Assembly (NCBI RefSeq): GCF_021397715.1
Contig: NZ_CP090207.1
Span: 3,596,001 to 3,660,000 of the forward strand
Length of the DNA stretch: 64,000 nt
Direction of reading: 5' to 3'
Source: Pantoea agglomerans
GTDB lineage: Bacteria; Pseudomonadota; Gammaproteobacteria; Enterobacterales; Enterobacteriaceae
Under the pieces are notes generated by a model. The model did not search any database, was not told the DNA's origin, and saw only the letters and a program-made list of their open reading frames with translations. Within the stretch, counting starts at the first letter, position 1, and every line of letters begins with the position of its first letter. Positions 26,163 to 35,791 of this stretch are shown here, in pieces. The translations under genes were made by a program, and so were the position numbers.

Positions 26163-27059
26163 TCAGCGATAAAAATCCCTGAACACCGGGAATTGCAGCG
26201 CAAACTCAACAAAGCGCGCCAGCGCCGGCGAGTTGAGTTTACGTCCCGGATAGACCAGCCACAGTTCATTCCCTTCCATCTGCCAGTCCGGCAGCACCGG
26301 CACCAGACGCGGGTCCGCCATCGCACCGTCGGTAAGAAAATGCGGCAACAGCGTAATGCCAGCATCTGCCAGCGCAGATTCACGGGCGTAGATTAAATTA
26401 TCCGTCAGATGGCCCGGCGGCAGCAGCCAGCGATAATACTCATCGTCACGCTGTAATACCCACTCGTTCCAGGCGCGATGGGCGATGCAGCGATGCGCAG
26501 CCAGCTGTTGCGGATGCACCAGCGGCGGATGCCGATCAAGATAGTGTTGCAAGGCCACCAGAAGGCGCTGGCAATAGCCAACCCGACGACCAATCAGCGA
26601 TGACTCCTGCGGCTGACCGGTACGCAGCGCCACATCAAACCCCTCCTGCACCAGATCACGCATATCATCCGAGATCGAGACATCCAGCGTTACGTCGGGA
26701 TAAAGCTGTAAAAACGCCGCATTGCAGCGCGCCAGCAGCGTGGCGCCAATGCCGGCCGGACTGGTGATACGCAGCCGGCCACTAGGATTCTCGCGCAGGC
26801 TGGCGATCGCCTGATCGGCGCGTTCGCTGGCCTGCATCATCTCCTGGCAGTGCAGCAGATAGCGTTCTCCGGCAAAGGTCAGATTAAGCTGGCGAGTGGT
26901 TCGGTTCAGCAGCCGGATGCCAAGCCGCTGCTCCAGCTGGCTGATGCGCTGACTGACGCTCGATTTTGGCAACCCCGCGCGTTCCGCCGCAGCAGTAAAA
27001 CTGCCACACTCCGCCACCAGCGCAAAAAGCGCCATGTCCTGCCACTGACGAAACGCCAT
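26163..27059 (-). CDS. LysR-family transcriptional regulator
   Basis: The protein has 298 residues with an N-terminal winged helix (about 1-65; FALVAECGSFTAAAERAGLPKSSVSQRISQLEQRLGIRLLNRTTR) and a LysR effector-binding domain. GAGGTG precedes the ATG. It is divergent from the dehydrogenase gene at 27155 with 95 bp between starts, the usual layout for a LysR protein and its target. It resembles the CrgA/AaeR-like group of LysR regulators linked to quinone or aldehyde stress. The ligand is unknown. Confidence 0.9.
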   Translation of the reverse strand: MAFRQWQDMALFALVAECGSFTAAAERAGLPKSSVSQRISQLEQRLGIRLLNRTTRQLNLTFAGERYLLHCQEMMQASERADQAIASLRENPSGRLRITSPAGIGATLLARCNAAFLQLYPDVTLDVSISDDMRDLVQEGFDVALRTGQPQESSLIGRRVGYCQRLLVALQHYLDRHPPLVHPQQLAAHRCIAHRAWNEWVLQRDDEYYRWLLPPGHLTDNLIYARESALADAGITLLPHFLTDGAMADPRLVPVLPDWQMEGNELWLVYPGRKLNSPALARFVEFALQFPVFRDFYR

Positions 27060-27154
27060 TGTTCACCTCAGACGAACACTCTATGAAAGATTGTCCATCT
27101 TATCACCGCTAAATCCAGGTTCTACACTTAGCGTAATCACACAGGAGAATCACT

Positions 27155-28156
27155 ATGTCTATTCGCGCTATTGCTATTAATCCAGAGAGTCCTGAAAACT
27201 TTATTGAAATCTTTCCTGAAACCCCAACGCCAGGCGAGTATGACCTGCGGGTTGAGGTGAAAGCCGCCTCGGTGAATCCGGTTGATACCAAGGTTCACAA
27301 AGGCGCGGTCAAAAACGGGCTGCAGGTGCCCCGTATTCTCGGCTGGGATGCCAGCGGCGTGGTGCTGGAAGTCGGCAGCAAAGTCAGCAATTTTAAGCCG
27401 GGCGATGAAGTCTACTATGCTGGCGATCTGACCCGTCCCGGCAGTAACAGCACCGAGCAGCTGATCGACGCACGCATTACCGGCCACAAGCCGAAGAGCC
27501 TCGACTGGGCGCAGTCGGCGGCCATCCCCCTGACGGCGCTGACGGCCTGGGAAGGACTGTTTGAGCGGCTGAATCTGACCGCTGCCCGCGAAGATCAAAC
27601 ACTGCTGATCGTCGGTGGTGCAGGCGGTGTCGGATCGCTGGCGATCCCGCTGGCGAAGCTGCACAGCAAGGTAAAAGTCATTGCTACCGCCTCCCGGGAA
27701 GATTCGGCGCAGTGGTGCCGCGATCGCGGTGCCGATCTGGTGATCAACTATAAAGATATGCCGGGTGAACTGGAAAAACAGGGGATCAAGCAGGTCGATT
27801 ATATCTTCTGCCTCAACGATACCGACGGTCACTGGGAAACCATGGCGAAGCTGATCGCGCCGCAGGGCCATATCTGCACCATCGTGGAGAACGAGCATCC
27901 GCTGTCGATGGATCAGCTGAAGCTGAAAAGCGCAGCACTGCACTTTGAGCTGATGTATACCCGCAGCATGTTTAATACGCCGGATATGGCGCGTCAGGGT
28001 GAAATTCTGGATGCCGTGGCAGCACTGCTGGATGAAGGTAAGCTGCAAACCACCCTGAGCGAGACGCTGCAGGGATTAAGCGTTGAGACGCTGAAAGCGG
28101 CCCATCAGCGGGTACTGGAAGGCCACATGCGTGGCAAAGTAGTGATGGTTTATTAA
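27155..28156 (+). CDS. Zinc-type alcohol dehydrogenase-like / quinone oxidoreductase family protein
   Basis: This 333-residue MDR-superfamily enzyme has a GroES-like N-terminal half (VKAASVNPVDTKVHKG, ILGWDASGVVLEVGSKVSNFKPGDEVYYAG) and a Rossmann half with LLIVGGAGGVGSLAIPLAK for NADPH. The structural zinc Cys cluster of classical alcohol dehydrogenases is absent, so it belongs to the zinc-free quinone reductase-like branch. It probably reduces quinones or reactive enones. It is likely controlled by the divergent LysR gene. A terminator follows directly. Confidence 0.88.
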   Translation: MSIRAIAINPESPENFIEIFPETPTPGEYDLRVEVKAASVNPVDTKVHKGAVKNGLQVPRILGWDASGVVLEVGSKVSNFKPGDEVYYAGDLTRPGSNSTEQLIDARITGHKPKSLDWAQSAAIPLTALTAWEGLFERLNLTAAREDQTLLIVGGAGGVGSLAIPLAKLHSKVKVIATASREDSAQWCRDRGADLVINYKDMPGELEKQGIKQVDYIFCLNDTDGHWETMAKLIAPQGHICTIVENEHPLSMDQLKLKSAALHFELMYTRSMFNTPDMARQGEILDAVAALLDEGKLQTTLSETLQGLSVETLKAAHQRVLEGHMRGKVVMVY

Positions 28157-28161
28157 TTGGC

Positions 28162-28187
28162 AAGGGGACCCGCCACGGTCCCCTTTT
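28162..28187. terminator. Terminator between the quinone reductase gene and nadR
   Basis: AAGGGGACC (28162-28170) pairs with GGTCCCCTT (28177-28185), followed by T residues. It separates convergent genes. Confidence 0.85.
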
Positions 28188-28191
28188 CGCT

Positions 28192-29433
28192 TCAGGGCTG
28201 GGCGTTCTTCTCGCCCAGCATCCCTTTCACCACTTCAATGCAGCGCAGGAAACGGGTGTCGTAGTCATCTTCCCGCACATGAACGAAATCGATATTGTTT
28301 TCACGCAGCATCGTCACCAGCATCGACTGAAATTCGCGGCGGTCGACGGAGCTGCCGAGACTGCGCAATCCGTCTGCCACCCACGGCACATTATTTTCCA
28401 GCAAAATCACTAAATCGAAGCGATATTCGTCGATCAGGGCCTGAACGAAAGGATGTTCGCGCCCTTCGTACTTCAGGCAAAACGCCTGAGTTGTGACAAA
28501 ATCGGTGTCGATAAACGCCACCTTGTTGGCATATTTGACCGCAAAGTCGATGTACTGCGCCTGACCCAGTGCAATCTTGTCGTAGTCAGAATATTGCAGC
28601 GCCATTTCGTCACCACCGAGGTGCGAAAAGACATAGTCGCGGCCATATTCCCAGGCACTGGTGGTGTTGAAAATATTGGCGAGCTTATTCACCAGCGTCG
28701 ATTTACCACTCGACTCGCCGCCGAGGATCGCCACGGTACGCACGAAAAACGGCTTCACTTCGGTCGGAATGTATTCCCAGAAACGGAACGGGTCCTGGCG
28801 GATCTGTGCGCCGCTGATGCTCATAAAGGATCGGTTGGGATCGACCAGTATCGTCTGAATCCCCAGATGCTGCTGATACATCTCCGCATCGGGCGCTTCA
28901 CTGGTATAAATGCAATCCGGGGTGATGCCGTGCTCGTTCAGGAAGCCGCTGACGCCTTCACTCCAGACATCCCAGCCGTGCGGATAGGGCTCTATTCCCT
29001 CTTCATTGAAGGCGTGGATGCGGATGTTTTTCTGGTATTTGAAGGTTTGCAGTAGCCAGCGCAACCGATCACTGACCGTCGGCTGCTGCGACATGGCGCT
29101 GTTATCAAACAGCTCACGATCGCGCGGCTCGTCATAGCCCATGATGATATGCAGCTCATCCACCTGGCTACAGGCGCGCTGGATCAGATAGATATGCCCG
29201 GTGTGCAGCGGATAAAACTTGCCAAACACCACGCCAACCGTTTTATCACGACGCGGAAATTCCAGCCCGAGAAAGCGATGCAGCGCTTCCAGCTTTTGCG
29301 CGCTGGGGCTTTTGATTTTGGCATTGAGCAACTGGCTCAGATAGCCTTTGGTCATGCCGCTGGCGTCAGCGACCTGTTGCAGCGTGTGACCCTGCTGGCG
29401 AATGGCCGTTTTCAGATAATCAAACGACGACAT
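28192..29433 (-). CDS. nadR: NadR: NAD repressor, NMN adenylyltransferase and ribosylnicotinamide kinase
   Basis: The 413-residue protein is nearly collinear with E. coli NadR (410). Three domains: an N-terminal helix-turn-helix (about 1-60; LQQVADASGMTKGYLSQLLNAKIKS); a nucleotidyltransferase with GKFYPLHTGHIYLI (about 63-230) and SISGAQIR; and a P-loop kinase with GGESSGKSTLVNKLAN (about 240-400). It represses NAD biosynthesis genes when NAD is plentiful and salvages nicotinamide riboside. It lies downstream of radA in the serB-radA-nadR order typical of enterobacteria. Confidence 0.97.
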   Translation of the reverse strand: MSSFDYLKTAIRQQGHTLQQVADASGMTKGYLSQLLNAKIKSPSAQKLEALHRFLGLEFPRRDKTVGVVFGKFYPLHTGHIYLIQRACSQVDELHIIMGYDEPRDRELFDNSAMSQQPTVSDRLRWLLQTFKYQKNIRIHAFNEEGIEPYPHGWDVWSEGVSGFLNEHGITPDCIYTSEAPDAEMYQQHLGIQTILVDPNRSFMSISGAQIRQDPFRFWEYIPTEVKPFFVRTVAILGGESSGKSTLVNKLANIFNTTSAWEYGRDYVFSHLGGDEMALQYSDYDKIALGQAQYIDFAVKYANKVAFIDTDFVTTQAFCLKYEGREHPFVQALIDEYRFDLVILLENNVPWVADGLRSLGSSVDRREFQSMLVTMLRENNIDFVHVREDDYDTRFLRCIEVVKGMLGEKNAQP

Positions 29434-29517
29434 GTCGTGCCTCCTGCGTGAATGCGGTTAAGGTTGAACGCGTCTCCTCGCCCGCTGACGGCACGCCATC
29501 AGCGGACGTCAGGCGCA

Positions 29518-30900
29518 TTACAGGTCGTCCAGAATCGCCAGCGCATCCGCCAGCTTCTTCGCGCTGAAAACCTGCATTCCATCGATCGGTTTTTTCGGTG
29601 CATTGCCAGCCGGCACAATGGCCCGTTTAAAGCCATGCTTTGCCGCTTCGGAGATACGTTCCTGACCGCTGGGGACCGGTCGGATTTCGCCTGCCAGCCC
29701 CACTTCGCCGAAGATCACCAGATCCTGCGGCAACGGACGATCGCGCAGGCTCGACACCATCGACAGCATCAGTGCCAGGTCAGCACTGGTTTCGGTGACT
29801 TTGACGCCGCCGACCACGTTAACGAACACATCCTGGTCCGCCATCTGCAGCCCGCCATGACGGTGCAGCACCGCCAGCAGAATCGCCAGGCGGTTCTGTT
29901 CCAGCCCCACCGCCACGCGCCGCGGATTGCCCATCATCGAATGGTCCACCAGCGCCTGAATCTCCACCAGCAGCGGACGCGTTCCTTCCCACAGCACCAT
30001 GACCGAGCTGCCGGAAGTGACCTCTTCGCCACGCGATAGGAAGATGGCCGACGGGTTGCTGACTTCACGCATCCCCTGCTCGGTCATGGCAAACACGCCT
30101 AATTCATTCACCGCGCCAAACCGGTTTTTATGGCTGCGCAGGGTGCGGAAGCGGGAATCGGCATCGCCATCCAGCAGCACTGAACAGTCGATACAGTGCT
30201 CCAGCACTTTGGGACCGGCCAGCGAACCATCTTTGGTGACGTGACCGACCATGATGATCGCCACGCCGCGCGTTTTGGCGAAGCGCGTCAGGTAGGCGGC
30301 GGTTTCTCGCACCTGCGCCACGCTGCCCGGCGAAGACTGGATCTCCGCCATGTGCATTACCTGGATCGAGTCAATCACCATCAGCTGCGGCTGCTCCTGC
30401 TCGGCGATCAGGCAGATCTGCTCGATGCTGGTTTCCGACAGCATATTGACGTTTTCGGTCGGTAATCCCAGACGATGGGCGCGCATTGCTACCTGTTGCA
30501 GCGACTCTTCCCCGGTGACGTACAGAGTTTTCATCCCTTCCGACAGGCGACACATGACCTGCAGCAGCAGGGTCGATTTACCGGCTCCCGGACTGCCGCC
30601 GATCAGTATGGCGCTGCCCGGCACTACGCCGCCGCCGAGCACCCGGTCAAACTCTTTGAAGCTGGTCGAGAAGCGCGGTAACGCCTCCAGACTGATTTCA
30701 GACAGCTTCTGTACCCGACTGGTACCGGCGCTGCCCGCGTAACCGCTCAGACGCTCGTTACGCGCCGCAGCAGGCGAGGCGGCGATCCGCACCTCGGTGA
30801 TGGTGTTCCAGGCGTGACAGGCGCTGCACTGCCCCTGCCAGCGTGGATAGTCTGCGCCGCATTCGTTACAGACAAATGCGCGTTTTGCCGCTTTGGCCAA
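29518..30900 (-). CDS. radA: DNA repair protein RadA
   Basis: The 460-residue length equals E. coli RadA. An N-terminal C4 zinc finger (CNECGADYPRWQGQCSAC, residues 11-28) precedes a RecA-like ATPase with Walker A GGSPGAGKST (101-110). The RadA-specific KNRFG motif follows, and then a C-terminal Lon-protease-like domain (about 300-460) without protease activity. RadA drives branch migration of recombination intermediates. Only 13 bp separate it from the serB stop, so the two are one operon. Confidence 0.97.
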   Translation of the reverse strand: MAKAAKRAFVCNECGADYPRWQGQCSACHAWNTITEVRIAASPAAARNERLSGYAGSAGTSRVQKLSEISLEALPRFSTSFKEFDRVLGGGVVPGSAILIGGSPGAGKSTLLLQVMCRLSEGMKTLYVTGEESLQQVAMRAHRLGLPTENVNMLSETSIEQICLIAEQEQPQLMVIDSIQVMHMAEIQSSPGSVAQVRETAAYLTRFAKTRGVAIIMVGHVTKDGSLAGPKVLEHCIDCSVLLDGDADSRFRTLRSHKNRFGAVNELGVFAMTEQGMREVSNPSAIFLSRGEEVTSGSSVMVLWEGTRPLLVEIQALVDHSMMGNPRRVAVGLEQNRLAILLAVLHRHGGLQMADQDVFVNVVGGVKVTETSADLALMLSMVSSLRDRPLPQDLVIFGEVGLAGEIRPVPSGQERISEAAKHGFKRAIVPAGNAPKKPIDGMQVFSAKKLADALAILDDL

Positions 30901-30913
30901 ATCAATACCTCAG

Positions 30914-31891
30914 TTAACGCTCTTCGTGGATCAGGCTGCCGGTGAGGATGCAGAACACCCCCATTAAATCGGCATGGCGAATGGTGACCGCAGTCTGCTC
31001 ATTCACCTTAGGTTTCGCATGGTAGGCAATGCCCAGCGCTGAGGCTTTAATCATCAGCAGGTCATTGGCCCCATCGCCAACCGCCACGGTCTGTTCCGGC
31101 GCGATGTCAAAACGCTGCGCCAGCTTTTTCAGCGTGTCGGCTTTGTATTGTGCGTCGACAATCGGTCCCAGCAGGTTGCCGGTGAGTTTGCCGTCGCGGA
31201 TTTCCAGTTCATTGGCGACTACCGCTGACAGATGCAGCTTGTCGCGCAGGTATTCGGCGTAATAGGTAAAGCCGCCCGAGGCGATCGCGACCTGCCAGCC
31301 CAGCGCCTGCAGTTTTTGCGTCAGCGTGGTCAGGCCCGGCATCAGCGGCAGCGCATCGCGCACCTGCTTCAGAATATTAGCATCGGCCCCTTGCAGGGTC
31401 GCCACCCGCTCACGCAGGCTGGCGGTGAAGTCGAGTTCGCCGCGCATTGCGCGTTCGGTGACGTCTGCCACCCGCTCGCCACTGCCGGCCAGTTTTGCAA
31501 TCTCGTCGATGCACTCGATCTGAATCGCGGTGGAGTCCATATCCATCAGCAACAGGCCCGGCGTTTTCAGGTGCGGAATTTTACCCAGCGGCGCCACGTC
31601 CATCCCGGCGTCATGCGCCAGTTTGCTGGCGAACGGCGTTAGCGAGCCCGCCAGGCGAATCACCTGATACTCATCGACGTTCCAGGCGCTGACGATCACC
31701 ATCGCGGCACCCAGCTGATGCTGGTAGTCGGTCAGCCGTTGCTTATCCAGCCCGCGGCCGTACAGTAGCCAGCCTGTCCGGCCAGCGCGATAATCCAGCG
31801 GCATCACTTCATCACCGCTAAGAGAAAGGGGCAAACCCGGCCAGAGAGAGACATCGGCGGGCAGATCGCACCAGGTTAAACGATTTGGCAT
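30914..31891 (-). CDS. serB: Phosphoserine phosphatase SerB
   Basis: The start at ATG 31889-31891 follows AGGAGC and yields 325 residues beginning MPNRLTWCDLP, as in E. coli SerB (322). An upstream in-frame start is not supported. An N-terminal ACT-like region precedes a HAD phosphatase core: MDMDSTAIQIECIDE with the nucleophile Asp, then ASGGFTYYAEYL and VGDGANDLLMIKAS. It catalyses the last step of serine synthesis. It heads the serB-radA unit and is divergent from ytjB. Confidence 0.97.
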   Translation of the reverse strand: MPNRLTWCDLPADVSLWPGLPLSLSGDEVMPLDYRAGRTGWLLYGRGLDKQRLTDYQHQLGAAMVIVSAWNVDEYQVIRLAGSLTPFASKLAHDAGMDVAPLGKIPHLKTPGLLLMDMDSTAIQIECIDEIAKLAGSGERVADVTERAMRGELDFTASLRERVATLQGADANILKQVRDALPLMPGLTTLTQKLQALGWQVAIASGGFTYYAEYLRDKLHLSAVVANELEIRDGKLTGNLLGPIVDAQYKADTLKKLAQRFDIAPEQTVAVGDGANDLLMIKASALGIAYHAKPKVNEQTAVTIRHADLMGVFCILTGSLIHEER

Positions 31892-31998
31892 CACAGCTCC
31901 TGTAGGGACAACAAAACCACGCAAGAGGCTACCTTGTCTGCGCCGCTTCTGGCAACATAATCTCCAGGCTTTCTGTTGTGACGTGACACGGATTATTG

Positions 31999-32649
31999 AT
32001 GGCTAAAACCGCACTAAAATTTCGCTTACATCGCACGGTGATTGTGCTGATCTCAATGGCGCTGCTGGTGGTCCTGATGCAGGGCGCTTCCTGGTTCAGT
32101 CTCGGCCATCAAATGGCGCGTTCCGAACAGGTCGAGGAGCTGGCGCATACCCTGACCAATCAGGTGGCGTTCAGCCTGAAGCCGTTGATGGATAACAGCG
32201 AAAATAACCGCAACCAGATTGAAGCCATTCTCAATCAGATGACCGCCAACAGCCGCATCCTCGACGCCTCGGTGTATGACGGCGACGGCAGCTTAGTGGC
32301 GCACAGCGGTGAAAATATCAATGTGCGCGACCGGCTGGCGCTGGATGGCAAACGCGCCGGCAGCTATTTCAATCATCAGATTGTCCAGCCGCTGGCCGGT
32401 AACGATGGCCCGCTCGGCTTTTTGCGCGTCACGCTCGATACCCACGTACTGGTCACCGAATCGCGCCAGGTGGATAACACCACCAACATTCTGCGCCTGA
32501 TGATGCTGCTGGCGCTGGCGATCGGCATTATTCTCTCCCGCACCCTGCTGCGCCATCGCCGGACCCGCTGGCAGCAGTCGCCGTTTCTGCTCACCGCCAG
32601 TACGCCGGTGAAAGAAGATCGCGATGAGGAAGACGAGAAAAAAGAGTAG
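31999..32649 (+). CDS. ytjB: Membrane protein YtjB (Smp family)
   Basis: From ATG 31999 the protein has 216 residues and aligns with E. coli Smp/YtjB along its whole length (KFRLHRTVIVLISMALLVVL, RLALDGKRAGSYFN, QVDNTTNILRLMMLL, RWQQSPFLLTAS). One transmembrane helix near the N-terminus and another around 165-185 flank a periplasmic domain. The C-terminus is very acidic (KEDRDEEDEKKE). It resembles the membrane and HAMP-less sensor parts of histidine kinases. Its function is not established. It is divergent from serB and followed by a terminator. Confidence 0.93.
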   Translation: MAKTALKFRLHRTVIVLISMALLVVLMQGASWFSLGHQMARSEQVEELAHTLTNQVAFSLKPLMDNSENNRNQIEAILNQMTANSRILDASVYDGDGSLVAHSGENINVRDRLALDGKRAGSYFNHQIVQPLAGNDGPLGFLRVTLDTHVLVTESRQVDNTTNILRLMMLLALAIGIILSRTLLRHRRTRWQQSPFLLTASTPVKEDRDEEDEKKE

Positions 32650-32687
32650 CGCCTCGTCGCTGATCCCACCGCGCGATAATACAACTG

Positions 32688-32713
32688 AAAAGGCCCGTCA
32701 GACGGGCCTTTTT
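32688..32713. terminator. Terminator between ytjB and yjjG
   Basis: AAAAGGCCCGTC (32688-32699) pairs with GACGGGCCTTTT (32701-32712), with T residues after it and A residues before it, so it serves both convergent genes. Confidence 0.9.
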
Positions 32714-32748
32714 AGCAATCAGCGTGCGGCTTTGCGAGGCATCCCGCA

Positions 32749-33429
32749 TTAACCGGCCAGCAGGGCTTCCAGTTCACTCAGCGATTTGACCTGCCAGGTC
32801 GGATGAATATGTTCCGGCAGCGGACGGGTACCGTGATCGAGCCAGCAGGTTTTCAGACCGGCATTCATCCCGCCGAGAATGTCCGACTCCGGAGTATCCC
32901 CCACCATCAGCACCCGCTGACGATCCGGGTTGCCCATCTGCTTCAGCGCATAATCAAAGATCTCTGCGGCCGGTTTCGGCACGCCCACCTGTTCCGAGAT
33001 CACCAGCGCCGAGAAGTAATCACGAAAACCGGTACGCTCCAGCCGCGTCTGTTGCAGCGCGGTGAAACCGTTGGTGATGATGCCCATCTTCACCCGGCCA
33101 TGCAGCCGGTTCATCAGGCTGACCGCGCCCGGCAGCGGCGTGCAGATCTCGCCCATCGCCGTGAGAAAGCCGCTGTTGAGGATCTCCGGTGCCACGCTGA
33201 GCTTTTCGCTCCAGTGATTAAAGCGCTGGGTCTGCAACTGTAGCGCCGAAATAGTACCGTTTTGATAATCGACCCACAGCGGCTTGTTGATCGCCTGATA
33301 ATCGGCGTAATCCTGGTCGGAAAACTGCACGTCGTAGCCGGCAAACAGTCGCTGTAATCCGGCATAGGCGTCGAAATGAAAAAGGGTATCGTCAGCATCA
33401 AACAGGATGCAATCCCAGTTATCTAACAT
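32749..33429 (-). CDS. yjjG: HAD-family pyrimidine 5'-nucleotidase YjjG
   Basis: From ATG 33427-33429 (AAGGAG upstream) the protein has 226 residues (E. coli YjjG 225). HAD motifs: [13 protein letters not shown] with the nucleophile Asp near residue 9, [19 protein letters not shown], and [13 protein letters not shown]. YjjG dephosphorylates dUMP, dTMP and non-canonical pyrimidine nucleotides. It is the last gene of holD-rimI-yjjG, 18 bp after rimI. In E. coli prfC follows yjjG; it is absent here. Confidence 0.96.
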   Translation of the reverse strand: MLDNWDCILFDADDTLFHFDAYAGLQRLFAGYDVQFSDQDYADYQAINKPLWVDYQNGTISALQLQTQRFNHWSEKLSVAPEILNSGFLTAMGEICTPLPGAVSLMNRLHGRVKMGIITNGFTALQQTRLERTGFRDYFSALVISEQVGVPKPAAEIFDYALKQMGNPDRQRVLMVGDTPESDILGGMNAGLKTCWLDHGTRPLPEHIHPTWQVKSLSELEALLAG

Positions 33430-33447
33430 CAAAGCTCCTTAACACCG

Positions 33448-33888
33448 CTACAGCGTCAGCGCCATGATGATGGCGTCTTCGCGACCGCTGGCGGTGGGAT
33501 AATAGTTGGGACGGCGGCTGACCTGGTTAAACTGCAGTTGCTCATAGAGCGCAATTGCCGGCAGATTTGAGGCCCGCACTTCCAGCCACAGCGTCAGCAC
33601 GTCGCGTTTAATCAGTTCATCAATCAGATGCTGTAACAATTGACGGCCAAATCCCCGGCGCTGCCAGGCGGGATCGACCGCAATGTTGAACAGCGAGGCT
33701 TCATCCAGTACCACCTGAGTGATAGCGAAGGCGGCCATTTGACCGTCCACATCGAGTCGCAGATTGAGAAAGCGTTCGCCCTGGTTACTGGCAAACGTCT
33801 GTTCACTCCAGGGAAAGGCGTGACTACGACGCTCAATGGCAAAGGCCTGCGCCCGATCGTCAGGGGTGAGAAAAGAGATGGCTGTCAT
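33448..33888 (-). CDS. rimI: Ribosomal protein S18 N-acetyltransferase RimI
   Basis: This 146-residue GNAT enzyme is collinear with E. coli RimI (148): HAFPWSEQTFASNQGERFLN, then the acetyl-CoA loop VDPAWQRRGFGRQLL, then LWLEVRASNLPAIALYEQLQF and NYYPTASGREDAI. It acetylates the N-terminal alanine of ribosomal protein S18. Its first 29 bp overlap the end of holD, as the two genes overlap in E. coli. Confidence 0.97.
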   Translation of the reverse strand: MTAISFLTPDDRAQAFAIERRSHAFPWSEQTFASNQGERFLNLRLDVDGQMAAFAITQVVLDEASLFNIAVDPAWQRRGFGRQLLQHLIDELIKRDVLTLWLEVRASNLPAIALYEQLQFNQVSRRPNYYPTASGREDAIIMALTL

Positions 33889-34270
33889 GGTTACACATCT
33901 GTTGCCAGAGCGCGCGTTTGGCGGCGCCGCTGCTGATCAGTTCATTGAAGGAGGCGCTGGTTAATGCCACGCCGTTAAAGGTCTGTTCGCTCTCGACCCC
34001 AAGCAACCAGCCTGCGCAATTGAGCGTTTCCGGCAGCATTTGCAGCTGGTCCGGCGTCACGGTCATTACCTGAGTGGGTTGCAGATTCAGCGTATGCAGC
34101 ACGTCGCGCATCAGCGGTTCGTGCAGGCCGGGCGGTGTGTCAGCCACGATAATCAGCTGCGTGTCCGGTGCCAGCGTGACCGCAATTTCGCCCTGAAGCA
34201 CGCGCGGGCGGCGCAGCTGATACTGCGTAATTCCCATTTGCTGTAAAAGCCAGTCGCGCCTGGACGTCAT
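33860..34270 (-). CDS. holD: DNA polymerase III psi subunit HolD
   Basis: ATG 34268-34270 gives 136 residues beginning [16 protein letters not shown], as in E. coli HolD (137). The frame extends upstream but without homology. Psi links the clamp loader to chi (HolC) and SSB. Conserved pieces are [12 protein letters not shown] and the C-terminal [13 protein letters not shown]. The short promoter region is shared with divergent rsmC. Confidence 0.94.
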   Translation of the reverse strand: MTSRRDWLLQQMGITQYQLRRPRVLQGEIAVTLAPDTQLIIVADTPPGLHEPLMRDVLHTLNLQPTQVMTVTPDQLQMLPETLNCAGWLLGVESEQTFNGVALTSASFNELISSGAAKRALWQQMCNHDSHLFSHP

Positions 34271-34376
34271 GGTGTTACCTGTTCTGCTGCCTGAATGCGA
34301 CGCTATGCTAGCAAACCCATCGAACATGCGCCAACAAACCACTATAATCGCCGCTCAGATCTTACAGGAGCCCTAC

Positions 34377-35408
34377 ATGTCTGCTTTTACCCCGGCCAGC
34401 GAAGTCATTCTGCGCCACAGTGATGAATTTACCGCCCGCCACGTTTTGTTTGCTGGCGATCTGCAGGATGACCTGCCCGCTCAGCTGGAGACCGCCTCTT
34501 CGCGCGTTCATACCCAGCAATATCATCACTGGCAAAACCTGAGCCACCGCATGGGCGAACAGGCGCGTTATGGACTGGTTGCGCAGGCGGAGGATGTGCA
34601 GGGCTGCGATACGCTGGTCTATTTCTGGACCAAGAACAAACCCGAAGTGCAGTTCCAGCTGCAGAACCTGCTGTCACTGCTGCCGGTGGGCTGCGATGTC
34701 TTTGTGGTGGGTGAAAACCGCAGCGGCGTGCGCAGCGCTGAAGGGATGCTGGAAGAGTGGGTCACGCTGGAGAAGATCGACAGCGCACGCCGCTGTGGCC
34801 TTTACCACGGTCGCCTCGACAAACAGCCTGAGTTTGATGCCAGCACCTTTGGTCATACTTATCAGCTCAACGATCTGACCATTCATACTCTGCCTGGCGT
34901 CTTCAGCCGTGACGGTCTGGATAGCGGCAGTGCGCTGTTGCTGTCGACCTTTACCGCACATACCAAAGGTAAAGTGCTGGATATCGGTTGCGGTGCGGGT
35001 GTGCTTGCCGCGTCGCTGCCGGCGCGTTCGCCAAAAGTGCGTCTGTGGTTGTGCGACGTCCACGCCGCGGCGATTGAAGCGAGTAAAGCCACGCTGGCTG
35101 CCAACGGCCTGGAAGGCGAAGTGTTCGCCAGCAACGTCTTCTCTGATGTGACCGGTCGCTTCGACATGATCATCTCGAATCCGCCGTTCCATGAAGGCAC
35201 TCAGACCAGCCTTGACGCCGCACAGGCGCTGATTCGTGGCGCGGTGAAGCATCTCAACACCGGCGGTGAACTGCGTATCGTTGCTAACACCTTCCTGCCC
35301 TATCCACAGGTGCTGGATGAAACGTTCGGCAGCCATGAAGTGATCGCACAAACCGGCCGCTTTAAAGTGTATCGCGCCGTCTATGGTCGCGGAGCGAAAA
35401 CGCGCTAA
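34377..35408 (+). CDS. rsmC: 16S rRNA m2G1207 methyltransferase RsmC
   Basis: ATG 34377 has AGGAG six bases upstream and gives 343 residues, the exact E. coli RsmC length, starting [18 protein letters not shown]. The N-terminal domain is a degenerate methyltransferase fold. The C-terminal one carries the SAM site [15 protein letters not shown] and the catalytic [11 protein letters not shown] motif. It methylates G1207 of 16S rRNA in the small subunit. A 36-codon upstream extension of the frame overlaps holD and is not used. Confidence 0.97.
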   Translation: MSAFTPASEVILRHSDEFTARHVLFAGDLQDDLPAQLETASSRVHTQQYHHWQNLSHRMGEQARYGLVAQAEDVQGCDTLVYFWTKNKPEVQFQLQNLLSLLPVGCDVFVVGENRSGVRSAEGMLEEWVTLEKIDSARRCGLYHGRLDKQPEFDASTFGHTYQLNDLTIHTLPGVFSRDGLDSGSALLLSTFTAHTKGKVLDIGCGAGVLAASLPARSPKVRLWLCDVHAAAIEASKATLAANGLEGEVFASNVFSDVTGRFDMIISNPPFHEGTQTSLDAAQALIRGAVKHLNTGGELRIVANTFLPYPQVLDETFGSHEVIAQTGRFKVYRAVYGRGAKTR

Positions 35409-35490
35409 GGCCTTTTCCCGCCGTTAACCGCCTTGCCGGGCTGAAAACGTTGCTTTTTACAGCGATCGTTTCAGCCCGACGAAATAGTTG

Positions 35491-35518
35491 TTGACGCAAA
35501 GAGTAAAATCTCTAGAAT
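35491..35518 (+). promoter_or_regulatory. Sigma-70 promoter of the tRNA-Leu cluster
   Basis: -35 TTGACG (35491-35496), a 16-bp spacer and -10 TAGAAT (35513-35518) are followed by the GC-rich discriminator GCGCCTCC. That discriminator is typical of stable-RNA promoters under stringent control. Confidence 0.85.
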
Positions 35519-35559
35519 GCGCCTCCGTGGTTGTAACATTCTCAACGTGTTACGGGTAT

Positions 35560-35646
35560 GCGAAGGTGGCGGAATTGGTAGACGCGCTAGCTTCAGGTGT
35601 TAGTGTCTTAACGGACGTGAGGGTTCAAGTCCCTCTCTTCGCACCA
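35560..35646 (+). tRNA. leuV: tRNA-Leu (anticodon CAG), copy 1
   Basis: This is an 87-nt class II tRNA starting GCGAAGG and ending in encoded CCA. The anticodon loop is CTTCAGG, the variable arm is long, and GGTTCAAGTCC forms the T arm. It closely resembles E. coli tRNA-Leu1. The position after rsmC matches the E. coli leuQPV cluster. Confidence 0.97.
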
Positions 35647-35676
35647 AAATCACAAGTTTCATATCGCGAGCACTGC

Positions 35677-35763
35677 GCGAAGGTGGCGGAATTGGTAGAC
35701 GCGCTAGCTTCAGGTGTTAGTGTCTTAACGGACGTGAGGGTTCAAGTCCCTCTCTTCGCACCA
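35677..35763 (+). tRNA. leuP: tRNA-Leu (anticodon CAG), copy 2
   Basis: It is identical over 87 nt to the copy at 35560-35646, and separated from it by 30 bases. The two are co-transcribed from the promoter at 35491. Confidence 0.97.
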
Positions 35764-35791
35764 TTGCGGTGATATGAACAGACAACTCGAT

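Noticed and set aside
26051..26383. N-terminal extension of the AT-rich orphan gene into the lysR 3' end
   Set aside because: The extension overlaps lysR on the same strand in another frame. A strong AGAGGA ribosome site marks ATG 26048-26050 as the real start.
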